The notes beneath the pieces were generated by a model that had not been told where the DNA came from, did not search any database, and was given only the letters and a program-made list of their open reading frames with translations. A stretch of 64,000 nucleotides of DNA. Source: Compostimonas suwonensis (lineage in GTDB: Bacteria; Actinomycetota; Actinomycetes; Actinomycetales; Microbacteriaceae). This document shows positions 9,380 to 17,491 of the stretch, in pieces. How positions within the stretch are numbered: position 1 is the stretch's first letter; each line of letters opens with the position of its first letter. Position numbers and translations under genes: made by a program. The stretch spans positions 44,301 to 108,300 of the forward strand of contig NZ_PGFB01000008.1 of NCBI RefSeq assembly GCF_002797855.1, given 5' to 3'.

Positions 9380-12300
9380 TTAGCGCGGAGCGATCACGAC
9401 GAGCAGGTCCCCGGCGTCGACCTGCTGGGTCTTCGGCACCGCGAGACGCTCGATCGTGCCGGCGACGGGCGCCGTGATCGCGGCCTCCATCTTCATGGCC
9501 TCGATCGACGCGACGGCCTGCCCGGCCTCGACGGATGCCCCGACCTCGGTCTGCAGCGTGACGACGCCCGAGAACGGCGCGGCGACCTGCCCCGGCTTCG
9601 AGGCATCCGCCTTCTCAGCCGCCTTCGCCTCGACGGTGATGCCGCGGTCGCGCACGAAGACGGGCCGCAGCTGGCCGTTGAGGGTCGTCATGACCGTGCG
9701 CATGCCCTTGTCGTCGGCCTCGCCGATGGCCTCGAGCCCCACGAAGAGCCGCACGCCCTTGGCGATCTCGATGACGTGCTCGGCCGCGGGGCGCAAGCCG
9801 TAGAGGTAGTCGACCGTGTCGACGACCGAGAGGTCTCCGAAGAGCTCGCGGATCTGCTCGAACTGCCGGGTGGGGGCCGGGAAGAGCAGGCGGTTGAGAG
9901 TCGCCCGACGGGTGGCGCCGTCGCCGGCGAGGCCTGCGCGGTCCTCCTCGGTGAGCTCGGTCACGCCGATCTTGATGTTCCTGCCCGCGAGCACCTTGCT
10001 GCGGAAGGGCTCGGGCCAGCCGCCGGGCAGCTCGCCGAGCTCGCCCGCCATGAAGCCGACGACCGAGTCGGGGATGTCGTAGTTGCCCGGGTTCTCGGCG
10101 AAGTCGGCCGGATCGGCGTTCACGGCCGCGAGGTGCAGGGCGAGATCGCCGACCACCTTCGACGACGGCGTCACCTTCGGTATGCGGCCGAGGATCCGGT
10201 TGGCCACGGCGTACATGTCCTCGACCTTCTCGAAGTCGTCGGCGAGGCCGAGCGCGATGGCCTGCTGCCGCAGGTTGGAGAGCTGGCCACCCGGGATCTC
10301 GTGCGTGTAGACGCGGCCGGTGGGGCCCGGCAGGCCCGACTCGAACGGCTTGTAGATGCGCCGCACGGCCTCCCAGTAGGGCTCGAGGTCGTTGACGGCG
10401 CTGAGCGAGATGCCCGTGTCGCGCTCGGTGTGGGCGAGGGCCGCGACGAGGGACGAGGCCGAGGGCTGGCTCGTGGTCCCGGCCATGGGCGCGCTCGCGA
10501 CGTCGACCGCGTCCGCTCCCGCGCGGCTCGCGGCGAGCAGCGTCGCGAGCTGGCCGCCCGGGGTGTCGTGGGTGTGCACGTGCACGGGCAGGTCGAAGCG
10601 CTCGCGGAAGGCGCCGACGAGCTTCTCGGCCGCGGCGGGGCGCAACAGGCCTGCCATGTCTTTGATCGCGAGCACGTGGGCGCCGGTCTCGACGATCTGC
10701 TCGGCGAGCCGCAGGTAGTAGTCGAGGGTGTAGAGGTCTTCGGCGGGGTCGAGCAGGTCGCCCGTGTAGCAGACGGCGACCTCGGCGATCGTCGTGCCGG
10801 TCGCGAGCACCGACTCGATCGCCGGGCGCATCTGCGAGACGTCGTTGAGCGCGTCGAAGATGCGGAAGATGTCGACGCCCGTCGCGGCGGCCTCGCGCAC
10901 GAAGGCGTCGGCGACGTCGTTGGGGTACGGGGTGTAGCCCACCGTGTTGCGGCCGCGCAGCAGCATCTGGATGTTGATGTTCGGCAGCGCCTCCCGCAGG
11001 GTGGCGAGGCGCTCCCACGGGTCTTCGCCCAGGAAGCGCAGCGCGACGTCGTAGGTCGCGCCGCCCCAGGCCTCCACCGAGAGCAGCTCGGGCGTCATCC
11101 GGGCCACGTAGGGGGCGACGGCGACGAGGTCGCGGGTGCGCACGCGGGTCGCGAGAAGCGACTGGTGCGCGTCGCGGAACGTCGTCTCGGTGACGGCGAG
11201 GGCCGTCTGCGCGCGCAGGGCCTCGGCGAAGCCCTTCGGCCCCAGCTCGAGCAGGCGCTGGCGCGAGCCCGCGGGCGCCGGCTGGCCCAGGTCGATCGCC
11301 GGGAGCTTGTCGGCGGGGTGCACGGTCGTCGGCAGAGGGCCGTTCGGCAGGTTGACGGTGACGTCGGCGAGCCAGTTGAGGATCTTCGTGCCGCGGTCTT
11401 TCGAGGGGCGGCCCTTGAGCAGCTCGGGGCGCTCGTCGATGAACGAGGTCGAGAGGTCGCCGGCGACGAACGCCGGGTCGTCGAGCACGGCCTGCAGGAA
11501 GGGGATGTTGGTGGAGACGCCGCGGATGCGGAACTCGGCGAGAGCACGCTTGGCACGCGCGACGGCGGCGGGGAAGTCGCGGCCGCGGGCGGTCATCTTC
11601 GCGAGCATCGAGTCGAAGTGCGGGCTGATCTGCGCGCCCGGGTTGATGGTTCCGCCGTCGAGACGGATGCCGGCACCACCCGGCGAGCGGTAGGTCGTGA
11701 TCTTGCCCGTGTCGGGCCGGAAGCCCGCCGTCGGGTCCTCGGTCGTGATGCGGCACTGCAGGGCCGCTCCGCGCAGGCGGATGCTCTCCTGCTCGAGGCC
11801 CAGGTCGACGAGGCTCTCCCCCGCGGCGATGCGGATCTGCGACTGCACGAGGTCGACGTCGGTGACCTCCTCGGTCACGGTGTGCTCGACCTGGATGCGC
11901 GGGTTCATCTCGATGAAGACGTGCTGGCCGGCCCGCGGGCCGTCGGTGTCGAGCAGGAACTCGACGGTTCCCGCGTTCACGTAGCCGATCGAGCGGGCGA
12001 AGGCGATGGCGTCGGTGTAGAGCTTGGCGCGCACCTCGTCGCTCAGGTTGGGGGCCGGCGCGATCTCGATGACCTTCTGGTGTCGGCGCTGCACCGAGCA
12101 GTCGCGCTCGAAGAGGTGCACGGTGCCGCCGTCGGCGTCGGCGAGGATCTGCACCTCGATGTGACGCGGGCGGAGGACGGCCTGCTCGAGGAACATCGTG
12201 GGGTCGCCGAACGCGCTGTCGGCCTCGCGCATGGCCTCTTCGAGCGCACCCTTGAGGTCTGCCTGCGAGGCGACGCGGCGCATCCCGCGCCCGCCGCCTC

Positions 12301-12784
12301 CGGCGACGGCCTTGGCGAAGATCGGGAAGCCGATCTCCTCGGCCTGGCCCAGCAGGAAGTCGATGTCCTTCGAGGGCGGGCTCGACTTGAGCACGGGCAC
12401 GCCGGCCTCGATCGCGTGCTCCTTCGCGGTGACCTTGTTGCCGGCCATCTCGAGCACCCGGGTCGGCGGGCCGATGAAGGTGATGCCCGCGTCCGCCGCC
12501 GCCTGGGCGAGGTCGGGGTTCTCGGAGAGGAAGCCGTAGCCGGGGTAGATCGCGTCGGCGCCGCTCTCCTTCGCGACCCGGATGATCTCCGAGACATCCA
12601 GGTAGGCGCGCACGGGATGCCCCGGCTCGCCGATCTGGTAGGCCTCGTCGGCCTTGAGCCGGTGCATCGAGTTGCGATCCTCGTAGGGGAACACGGCGAC
12701 CGTCTTCGCGCCCAGCTCATAGGCAGCACGGAAGGCACGGATGGCAATTTCGCCGCGGTTGGCAACGAGGATCTTGGTGAACAT
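9380..12784 (-). CDS. pyc: Pyruvate carboxylase (biotin-dependent, single chain)
   Basis: Carboxylates pyruvate to oxaloacetate to replenish the citric acid cycle. The 1134-residue chain shows the full domain order: biotin carboxylase with an ATP-grasp fold (residues 1 to about 450, including GGGGRGMR), carboxyltransferase beginning at TFRDAHQS near residue 530, the PYC/OADA linker domain, and the biotinyl domain with EAMKM near residue 1098 holding the biotinylated lysine. ATG at 12784 with AAAGG about 8 nt upstream is the start; longer frame extends antisense across the neighbouring parA gene and is not coding. It heads the leftward run with the ATPase, mtr and def and is divergent from parA across 76 bp. 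Confidence 0.96.
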   Translation of the reverse strand: MFTKILVANRGEIAIRAFRAAYELGAKTVAVFPYEDRNSMHRLKADEAYQIGEPGHPVRAYLDVSEIIRVAKESGADAIYPGYGFLSENPDLAQAAADAGITFIGPPTRVLEMAGNKVTAKEHAIEAGVPVLKSSPPSKDIDFLLGQAEEIGFPIFAKAVAGGGGRGMRRVASQADLKGALEEAMREADSAFGDPTMFLEQAVLRPRHIEVQILADADGGTVHLFERDCSVQRRHQKVIEIAPAPNLSDEVRAKLYTDAIAFARSIGYVNAGTVEFLLDTDGPRAGQHVFIEMNPRIQVEHTVTEEVTDVDLVQSQIRIAAGESLVDLGLEQESIRLRGAALQCRITTEDPTAGFRPDTGKITTYRSPGGAGIRLDGGTINPGAQISPHFDSMLAKMTARGRDFPAAVARAKRALAEFRIRGVSTNIPFLQAVLDDPAFVAGDLSTSFIDERPELLKGRPSKDRGTKILNWLADVTVNLPNGPLPTTVHPADKLPAIDLGQPAPAGSRQRLLELGPKGFAEALRAQTALAVTETTFRDAHQSLLATRVRTRDLVAVAPYVARMTPELLSVEAWGGATYDVALRFLGEDPWERLATLREALPNINIQMLLRGRNTVGYTPYPNDVADAFVREAAATGVDIFRIFDALNDVSQMRPAIESVLATGTTIAEVAVCYTGDLLDPAEDLYTLDYYLRLAEQIVETGAHVLAIKDMAGLLRPAAAEKLVGAFRERFDLPVHVHTHDTPGGQLATLLAASRAGADAVDVASAPMAGTTSQPSASSLVAALAHTERDTGISLSAVNDLEPYWEAVRRIYKPFESGLPGPTGRVYTHEIPGGQLSNLRQQAIALGLADDFEKVEDMYAVANRILGRIPKVTPSSKVVGDLALHLAAVNADPADFAENPGNYDIPDSVVGFMAGELGELPGGWPEPFRSKVLAGRNIKIGVTELTEEDRAGLAGDGATRRATLNRLLFPAPTRQFEQIRELFGDLSVVDTVDYLYGLRPAAEHVIEIAKGVRLFVGLEAIGEADDKGMRTVMTTLNGQLRPVFVRDRGITVEAKAAEKADASKPGQVAAPFSGVVTLQTEVGASVEAGQAVASIEAMKMEAAITAPVAGTIERLAVPKTQQVDAGDLLVVIAPR

Positions 12785-12860
12785 AGAGACCTTTCGGGAG
12801 CGAGACGCACTCAGCAAACGGTTAGGTTCTCTAAGACTAGTAAAGGTAACGTATCTACTT

Positions 12861-13673
12861 GTGCACGTACTCAGCGTCAGCTCCCTCAAAGGGGGCGTAG
12901 GCAAGACCACGGTTACTCTTGGTCTCGCTTCCGCCGCCTTCGCCAAGGGACTCCGGACGCTCGTGGTCGACCTCGACCCCCAGTCGGATGTCTCGACGGG
13001 CATGGACATCCAGGTCGCCGGCCACCTCAACGTCGCCGACGTGCTCGCCTCGCCGAAAGAGAAGATCGTGCGTTCCGCGATCGCTCCGAGCGGCTGGACG
13101 CGCGGGCGCCCCGGCAAGATCGACGTGCTCATCGGCAGCCCCTCCGCGATCAACTTCGACGGCCCGCACCCGAGCATCCGCGACATCTGGAAGCTCGAGG
13201 AGGCCCTCGCGAACGTCGAGCAGGATTACGACCTCGTGCTCATCGACTGCGCCCCCTCGCTCAACGCGCTCACCCGCACGGCATGGGCCGCGAGCGACCG
13301 CGTGACCGTCGTGACCGAGCCGGGGCTCTTCTCCGTCGCGGCCGCCGATCGTGCGTTGCGCGCGATCGAGGAGATCCGCCGCGGGCTCTCCCCCCGGCTC
13401 CAGCCGCTCGGCATCATCGTCAACCGCGCGCGCGTGCAGTCGCTCGAGCACCAGTTCCGCATCAAGGAGCTGCGCGACATGTTCGGGCCGCTCGTGCTGA
13501 GCCCCCAGCTGCCGGAGCGCACCTCGCTGCAGCAGGCGCAGGGCGCGGCGAAGCCCCTGCACATCTGGCCGGGTGAGAGCGCCCAGGAGATGGCCCACAA
13601 CTTCGACCTGCTGCTCGAGCGGGTGCTGCGCACGGCGCGTATGGGCGAGTACGCCGACAACCCCACGCCCTAA
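12861..13673 (+). CDS. ParA-family chromosome/cargo partitioning ATPase
   Basis: A compact 270-residue ParA protein with deviant Walker A KGGVGKT at residues 10-16, Walker A' DLDPQSD at about 38-44 and Walker B LIDCAPS. No N-terminal DNA-binding domain and no adjacent parB, so it is an orphan ParA rather than the main chromosome segregation pair. The start is GTG 12861, which gives the family's usual short N-terminus; the only purine-rich stretch (AAAGG at 12842-12846) is 14 nt away, so a leaderless or poorly spaced start is possible. It is divergent from pyc. The cargo is not evident from its neighbours. Confidence 0.85.
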   Translation: MHVLSVSSLKGGVGKTTVTLGLASAAFAKGLRTLVVDLDPQSDVSTGMDIQVAGHLNVADVLASPKEKIVRSAIAPSGWTRGRPGKIDVLIGSPSAINFDGPHPSIRDIWKLEEALANVEQDYDLVLIDCAPSLNALTRTAWAASDRVTVVTEPGLFSVAAADRALRAIEEIRRGLSPRLQPLGIIVNRARVQSLEHQFRIKELRDMFGPLVLSPQLPERTSLQQAQGAAKPLHIWPGESAQEMAHNFDLLLERVLRTARMGEYADNPTP

Positions 13674-13687
13674 GCACCTCAGGCCGG

Positions 13688-13789
13688 CTCACAACGACGG
13701 ACTTTCTATCCGAAAGTGCCTCGTTGGGGCGAAAAGGTCGCGTTCTGCCGCGAATCTCCGTCGTTTTGAGGAGGGTCCGTCGTTTTGAG
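13688..13789. repeat. Intergenic repeat, family B copy 1
   Basis: A left arm CTCACAACGACGGA (13688-13701) is mirrored by two right arms TCCGTCGTTTTGAG (13757-13770 and 13776-13789). Related sequence occurs at 44184 and 47839. It sits between convergent genes (parA and a merR gene), suggesting a transcription-end or structural role. Confidence 0.75.
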
Positions 13790-13847
13790 CAGGTGGGGGC
13801 AGCGCAGAGGCCGGGAGAGGGGCTCAGCGCGAGGGTGAGAAGCCGCG

Positions 13848-14396
13848 CTAGGAGATCTTGCGCTGCGTGCGACGGGCCGCGAGCTCGTCCATGGCGTCGA
13901 CGGTCTGGGTGTCGAGCTCGACGAGGCTCGACTCGACCTCGCGCAGCACCTTGCCGACCGCGATGCCGAAGACGCCCTGACCGCGGCTCACGAGGTCGAT
14001 GACCTCGTCGTTCGAGGTGCAGAGGTAGACGCTCGCGCCGTCGCTCATGAGCGTCGTCTGGGCGAGGTCGCTGACCCCCGACTCCCTGAGCTGGTTGACG
14101 GCCGTGCGGATCTGCTGCAGCGAGATGCCCGTGTCGAGCAGGCGCTTGACGAGCTTGAGCACGAGGATGTCGCGGAACCCGTACAGGCGCTGCGAACCCG
14201 ATCCCGCCGCACCGCGCACAGTGGGCTCCACGAGCCCGGTGCGGGCCCAGTAGTCGAGCTGCCGGTAGCTGATCCCCGCCGCGCGCGCCGCCACGGCGCC
14301 GCGGTAGCCGGACAGGTCGTCCATCTCCGGGAGCCCGTCGGTGAAGAGGAGCCCGAGATCGTACCGGGACTCATCGCTTCGGCTGAGTTCAGTCAT
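13848..14396 (-). CDS. MerR-family transcriptional regulator
   Basis: A 182-residue regulator with an N-terminal MerR winged-helix (about residues 28-100, including the YWARTGLVEP wing) and a C-terminal effector-like segment with no cysteine cluster, so not a metal or redox sensor. The ATG at 14396 is chosen because GAGGGG lies about 8 nt upstream; the longer frame would begin in the promoter region. The position next to ftsR and garA matches the second MerR gene of the mycobacterial garA region, where the homologue affects cell division. That assignment rests on context and general similarity, not a full alignment. It is 315 bp downstream of ftsR and may have its own promoter. Confidence 0.88.
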   Translation of the reverse strand: MTELSRSDESRYDLGLLFTDGLPEMDDLSGYRGAVAARAAGISYRQLDYWARTGLVEPTVRGAAGSGSQRLYGFRDILVLKLVKRLLDTGISLQQIRTAVNQLRESGVSDLAQTTLMSDGASVYLCTSNDEVIDLVSRGQGVFGIAVGKVLREVESSLVELDTQTVDAMDELAARRTQRKIS

Positions 14397-14711
14397 TCGG
14401 TTGCCCCTCGCTGTTCTGCGCGGCCGTGAACGACCGTACTCACCCACGGTACCGATGCCCACGGCGGCGAGCAATGACATCCGCGTTTGGGCTTCGGCGT
14501 GTCTTGGCAGTTGACCCTCTGCGACGAGGATTCACGGGCCTCGCACGCCTCGCATCTCGCGGGACGATCGGACTGGATGAACGCTCAGTCTACCCGTCGG
14601 GGAGCCTCGCGAACCGAAATAGTTGCGGGGCGAGGAGATTGCGAGGTGCGCGGAGAGCTGCGGGACGGAGGAGGAGAAACGAGGGAGGAGAAGAGCACGC
14701 CGACGCGGGGC
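14397..14711. other. Noncoding spacer between the two MerR-type genes
   Basis: No supported gene is seen in these 315 bases on either strand. It must carry the ribosome binding site of the downstream merR gene (near 14403-14408, minus strand) and probably its promoter. In mycobacteria a bifunctional nuclease gene lies at the equivalent position; no trace of it is recognised here. Confidence 0.6.
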
Positions 14712-15413
14712 TCAGGGCACGAGCCGGCCGAGGGCCGAACGGATGAGCGTGCTGCGCACGGTCTCGAGGTTCCCGGCGATCTCGCGGGCCAGCTCCCCCG
14801 CCTGCGCGCGGCTCGAGGTGTCCTTACGGCGGGCGATCGGCCGCAGGGCGCTCTCGATGAGCCCGAGCTCGCGCTCGGCGGCGGCCCGGAAACCGCGCAG
14901 GTGCCGCGGCTCGATCCCCGACTTCTGCAGCTCGACGAGCGCGGTGAGCACCGTGACGGTGTCGTCGCCGTAGACGTCGGCCGGGGTGATGACGCTCGCC
15001 GAGACGGCCTCCGTCAGGAGCGCCGCGCTCGCACCCGTCTCGCGCAGCAGCTCGTCGCGGCTCAGACGCCGCCCGCTCGCGAGCATGGACTCGGGTGCAC
15101 CCGAGGCGCCGCCCGGCAGAGTGGGCGAGCCGCCGGCATCCAACTCGTCGAGGTATTCGCGGATGACCTTGAGCGGCAGGTAGTGGTCGCGCTGCATGGC
15201 GAGCACCATCCGCAGGCGCTCCACGTCGGCCTGGCAGAACTTGCGGTACCCGGACTCGGTGCGGGCGGGCGAGACGAGGCCGCGCTCTTCGAGGAAGCGG
15301 AGCTTCGAGGGGGTCAGCTCGGGGAAGTCGGGGGTCAGTTTCGCGAGCACCTGACCGATGCTCAATAGCGGAACTCGCCCAGACGAGCTCGTCTGGGCGG
15401 CTGACCTGACCAC
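14712..15413 (-). CDS. ftsR: FtsR-type MerR regulator of cell division
   Basis: A 233-residue MerR-family protein. Residues 14-85 form the winged helix (LSIGQVLAKLTPDFPELTPS, then LRFLEERGLVSPARTESGYRKF), which matches the FtsR/Rv1828 subgroup. In Corynebacterium FtsR activates ftsZ. A serine/glycine-rich linker follows and then a helical C-terminal domain. The GTG start shares its last base position with the stop codon of garA (TAGTG), which indicates translational coupling. The order pgsA, garA, ftsR is conserved in actinobacteria and supports the assignment. Confidence 0.9.
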   Translation of the reverse strand: MVRSAAQTSSSGRVPLLSIGQVLAKLTPDFPELTPSKLRFLEERGLVSPARTESGYRKFCQADVERLRMVLAMQRDHYLPLKVIREYLDELDAGGSPTLPGGASGAPESMLASGRRLSRDELLRETGASAALLTEAVSASVITPADVYGDDTVTVLTALVELQKSGIEPRHLRGFRAAAERELGLIESALRPIARRKDTSSRAQAGELAREIAGNLETVRSTLIRSALGRLVP

Positions 15414-15907
15414 TAGTTGCTCGCCAGGCCGGGGAGGTCGATGCGCGATGCGTAGAAGGTGAGGCGGAACTTGCCCACCTGGACCTCTGCGCCGTCGCTG
15501 AGGAGCGCCGTCTCGATGCGGACGCCGTCGAAGTAGGTGCCGTTGAGCGAGCCCAGGTCGCGCACCTCGAAGGCCGTGCCGTGGCGCACGAACTCGGCGT
15601 GCTTGCGCGAGACCGTCACGTCGTCGAGGAAGATGTCGGCGTCGGGATGCCGGCCGGCCACCGTCACATCGGCGTCGAGGAGGAACCGCGCACCCGCGTT
15701 GGGGCCGCGCCGCACGATCAGCAGAGCCGATCCCGACGGCAGGGCCGCGATCGCGTCCTGCTCCTCGGCGGAGACGGCGTTGTCGATCCCGGCGATGTGA
15801 GCCGCGAGCTCGTCGCTGAACGAGGCAGTCGTCTCATTCGCGTTGTCGAGCGGGCTGCCTGCGCCGAAAACGTTCGCCTCAGGGGTGTTGTCCTGGGATT
15901 CGAGCAC
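15413..15907 (-). CDS. garA: FHA-domain metabolic regulator (GarA/OdhI family)
   Basis: A 164-residue protein with a short N-terminal tail carrying the ETT phosphorylation motif (residues 25-27) and a C-terminal FHA domain (about 62-150) with the phosphopeptide-binding GR(H) and SRKH motifs (Arg86, Ser100, Arg101, His103). In related actinobacteria, PASTA-type kinases phosphorylate this tail, the FHA domain then binds its own tail, and inhibition of 2-oxoglutarate dehydrogenase and glutamate enzymes is released. The GTG start at 15907 has an excellent AGGAGGT site that overlaps the stop codon of pgsA (TAGGAGGT), so the gene is expressed with pgsA. The residue after ETT is Ala where GarA has Ser. 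Confidence 0.92.
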   Translation of the reverse strand: MLESQDNTPEANVFGAGSPLDNANETTASFSDELAAHIAGIDNAVSAEEQDAIAALPSGSALLIVRRGPNAGARFLLDADVTVAGRHPDADIFLDDVTVSRKHAEFVRHGTAFEVRDLGSLNGTYFDGVRIETALLSDGAEVQVGKFRLTFYASRIDLPGLASN

Positions 15908-15917
15908 CGTGTACCTC

Positions 15918-16535
15918 CTACGAATCCAGCGTATCGGATTGGGCGAGCACAGAGGCCCGTCGAGCACGAATGATCCGCACGGTCTCCGAGAGATAGATGA
16001 AACCGGCCCACCAATACAGGAACGCGCCCCAGATGGCGAAGGCCCAGGCGACGGGCTCCGAGAGCCACGCGATCACCGGGAACGCCTGCCCCAGCATCAG
16101 CAGCGGCAGCGCGTAGAAGAGGCAGAAGGTCGCGATCTTGCCGACCCGGTGCACGGGCAGCGGGCCGTAGCGGTGGTTCGCGAGCACGACGGCGAGCACG
16201 ATGAGCATGACGTCGCGGCCGACGATGACGGCGACGAGCCACCACGGCACGAGCTCGCGCCAGGCGAGGCCGATGAGGGTCGCGAAGATGTAGAGGCGGT
16301 CGGCCGCCGGGTCGAGCAGCTGGCCGAGACGCGTCACCTGGTGCAGGCGGCGGGCGAGGTAGCCGTCGAGGAAGTCGGTGAGGCTCGACACGACGAGCGT
16401 CGCGAGTGCGAGCACGTCTTGGCCGACGATGATCAGGACGAGGAAGACGGGCACCAGGAGCAGGCGGAAGAAGCTCAGCAGGTTGGGAATCGTCATAACC
16501 CGCGAGCTGACCTCTTCGACTCGCGCCTGTCCCAC
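15918..16535 (-). CDS. pgsA: CDP-alcohol phosphatidyltransferase (phosphatidylglycerophosphate synthase-like)
   Basis: Integral membrane enzyme of phospholipid synthesis. The 205-residue protein shows the CDP-alcohol motif DxxDGxxARxxxxxxxxGxxxDxxxD as DFLDGYLAR...GQLLDPAADR (about residues 54-80) within several hydrophobic helices. It could make phosphatidylglycerophosphate or act as a cardiolipin synthase of the same fold; the motif does not decide. It starts the garA-ftsR operon, as pgsA2 does near garA in mycobacteria. A shorter start at the Met of MTIPNLL (residue 14) is possible. Confidence 0.85.
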   Translation of the reverse strand: MGQARVEEVSSRVMTIPNLLSFFRLLLVPVFLVLIIVGQDVLALATLVVSSLTDFLDGYLARRLHQVTRLGQLLDPAADRLYIFATLIGLAWRELVPWWLVAVIVGRDVMLIVLAVVLANHRYGPLPVHRVGKIATFCLFYALPLLMLGQAFPVIAWLSEPVAWAFAIWGAFLYWWAGFIYLSETVRIIRARRASVLAQSDTLDS

Positions 16536-16571
16536 GTCCCCCAGTCTAGCGAGGTGGCGCCGACGAGGTCG

Positions 16572-16577
16572 TAGACT
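16572..16577 (+). promoter_or_regulatory. -10-like box 6 nt before the DUF1295 start (leaderless?)
   Basis: TAGACT is followed by exactly 6 nt and the ATG at 16584, with no ribosome binding site. This is the spacing expected when transcription begins at the start codon. Confidence 0.45.
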
Positions 16578-16583
16578 GCGACC

Positions 16584-17417
16584 ATGAGTCCATTACTGGT
16601 CTGCATCTGGATCTACATCGGCGTCAACGTCGTCACCTACGCGCTCTCCGTCATCACGAAAGAGCACTCGTGGGTCGATCGCATCTGGTCGATCGTGCCC
16701 GTCGTCTATGTGTGGGTCTTCGCGATCGCGGCCGGCCTCGAGGATCCGCGGCTCACGCTCATGGCCGTTCTCGTCACCCTCTGGGGCGCACGCCTGACCT
16801 TCAACTTCGCCCGCAAGGGCGGTTACGCGCCCGGCGGCGAGGACTACCGCTGGGCGGTGCTGCGCGGGCGGATGAAGGGGTGGCAGTTCGAGCTCTTCAA
16901 CCTCTTCTTCATCGTGATCTACCAGAACACGCTCATCCTGCTCTTCACCCTTCCCGCCTGGACGGCCTTCGAGAACCGCTCGACTCCGTTCGGCGTCTGG
17001 GACGTCGTCGTCGCCGTCGTCTTCCTGGCCTTCCTCGTGGGCGAGACGGTCGCCGACCAGCAGCAGTGGACCTTCCACCAGCGCAAGGCCGCGCAGGTGG
17101 CCGCCGGGCAGCGGCCGTCGCCGCGCTTCCTGCAGAGCGGGCTGTTCCGCTACTCGCGCCACCCGAACTTCTTCTTCGAGCAGGCGCAGTGGTGGGCCTT
17201 CTTCGTGTTCGCCGCGCTCGCGGCCGGCACCGTTCTCGTCTGGACGGTCATCGGGCCCCTGCTGCTCACCCTGCTCTTCATCGGCTCGACCGTCTTCACC
17301 GAGAGCATCACGCTCTCGCGCTACCCGGAGTACGCCGACTACCGCAAGACGACGTCGCCGATCATCCCGTGGTTCCCGCGGCGGCAGCCCGACGCCCGCG
17401 CCGCCGAGGCGAGCTGA
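16584..17417 (+). CDS. DUF1295 / steroid 5-alpha-reductase-like membrane protein
   Basis: A 277-residue integral membrane protein with six or seven hydrophobic segments. The C-terminal half has the family signature: FRYSRHPNFFFEQAQWW, followed by a last hydrophobic stretch and a Y-x-x-Y-x-x-x-T tail (YPEYADYRKTTSPIIPWFP). This fold includes isoprenylcysteine methyltransferases and steroid reductases that bind NADPH or SAM at the cytosolic face; the substrate in bacteria is generally unknown. The ATG at 16584 has no ribosome binding site but is preceded by a -10-like TAGACT at leaderless spacing. It diverges from pgsA and converges with the NUDIX gene. Confidence 0.88.
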   Translation: MSPLLVCIWIYIGVNVVTYALSVITKEHSWVDRIWSIVPVVYVWVFAIAAGLEDPRLTLMAVLVTLWGARLTFNFARKGGYAPGGEDYRWAVLRGRMKGWQFELFNLFFIVIYQNTLILLFTLPAWTAFENRSTPFGVWDVVVAVVFLAFLVGETVADQQQWTFHQRKAAQVAAGQRPSPRFLQSGLFRYSRHPNFFFEQAQWWAFFVFAALAAGTVLVWTVIGPLLLTLLFIGSTVFTESITLSRYPEYADYRKTTSPIIPWFPRRQPDARAAEAS

Positions 17418-17435
17418 CGGCGGGAGCCGACACGT

Positions 17436-17477
17436 GGGCCTGACGACGAGGGCCTGAGAACGAGGATCTGACGCGGA
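17436..17477 (+). repeat. 14-bp tandem repeat, three units, after the DUF1295 gene
   Basis: Units at 17436-17449, 17450-17463 and 17464-17477 follow the consensus GGGCCTGAGRACGA with a few changes. Each contains TGA in register (17441, 17455, 17469). The real stop of the gene is at 17415. Confidence 0.75.
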
Positions 17478-17491
17478 GGTCGGAGCGCGGC

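Noticed and set aside
12785..13186. N-terminal extension of the pyruvate carboxylase frame
   Set aside because: It is antisense to the parA gene; the conserved protein starts at ATG 12784 with a ribosome binding site.
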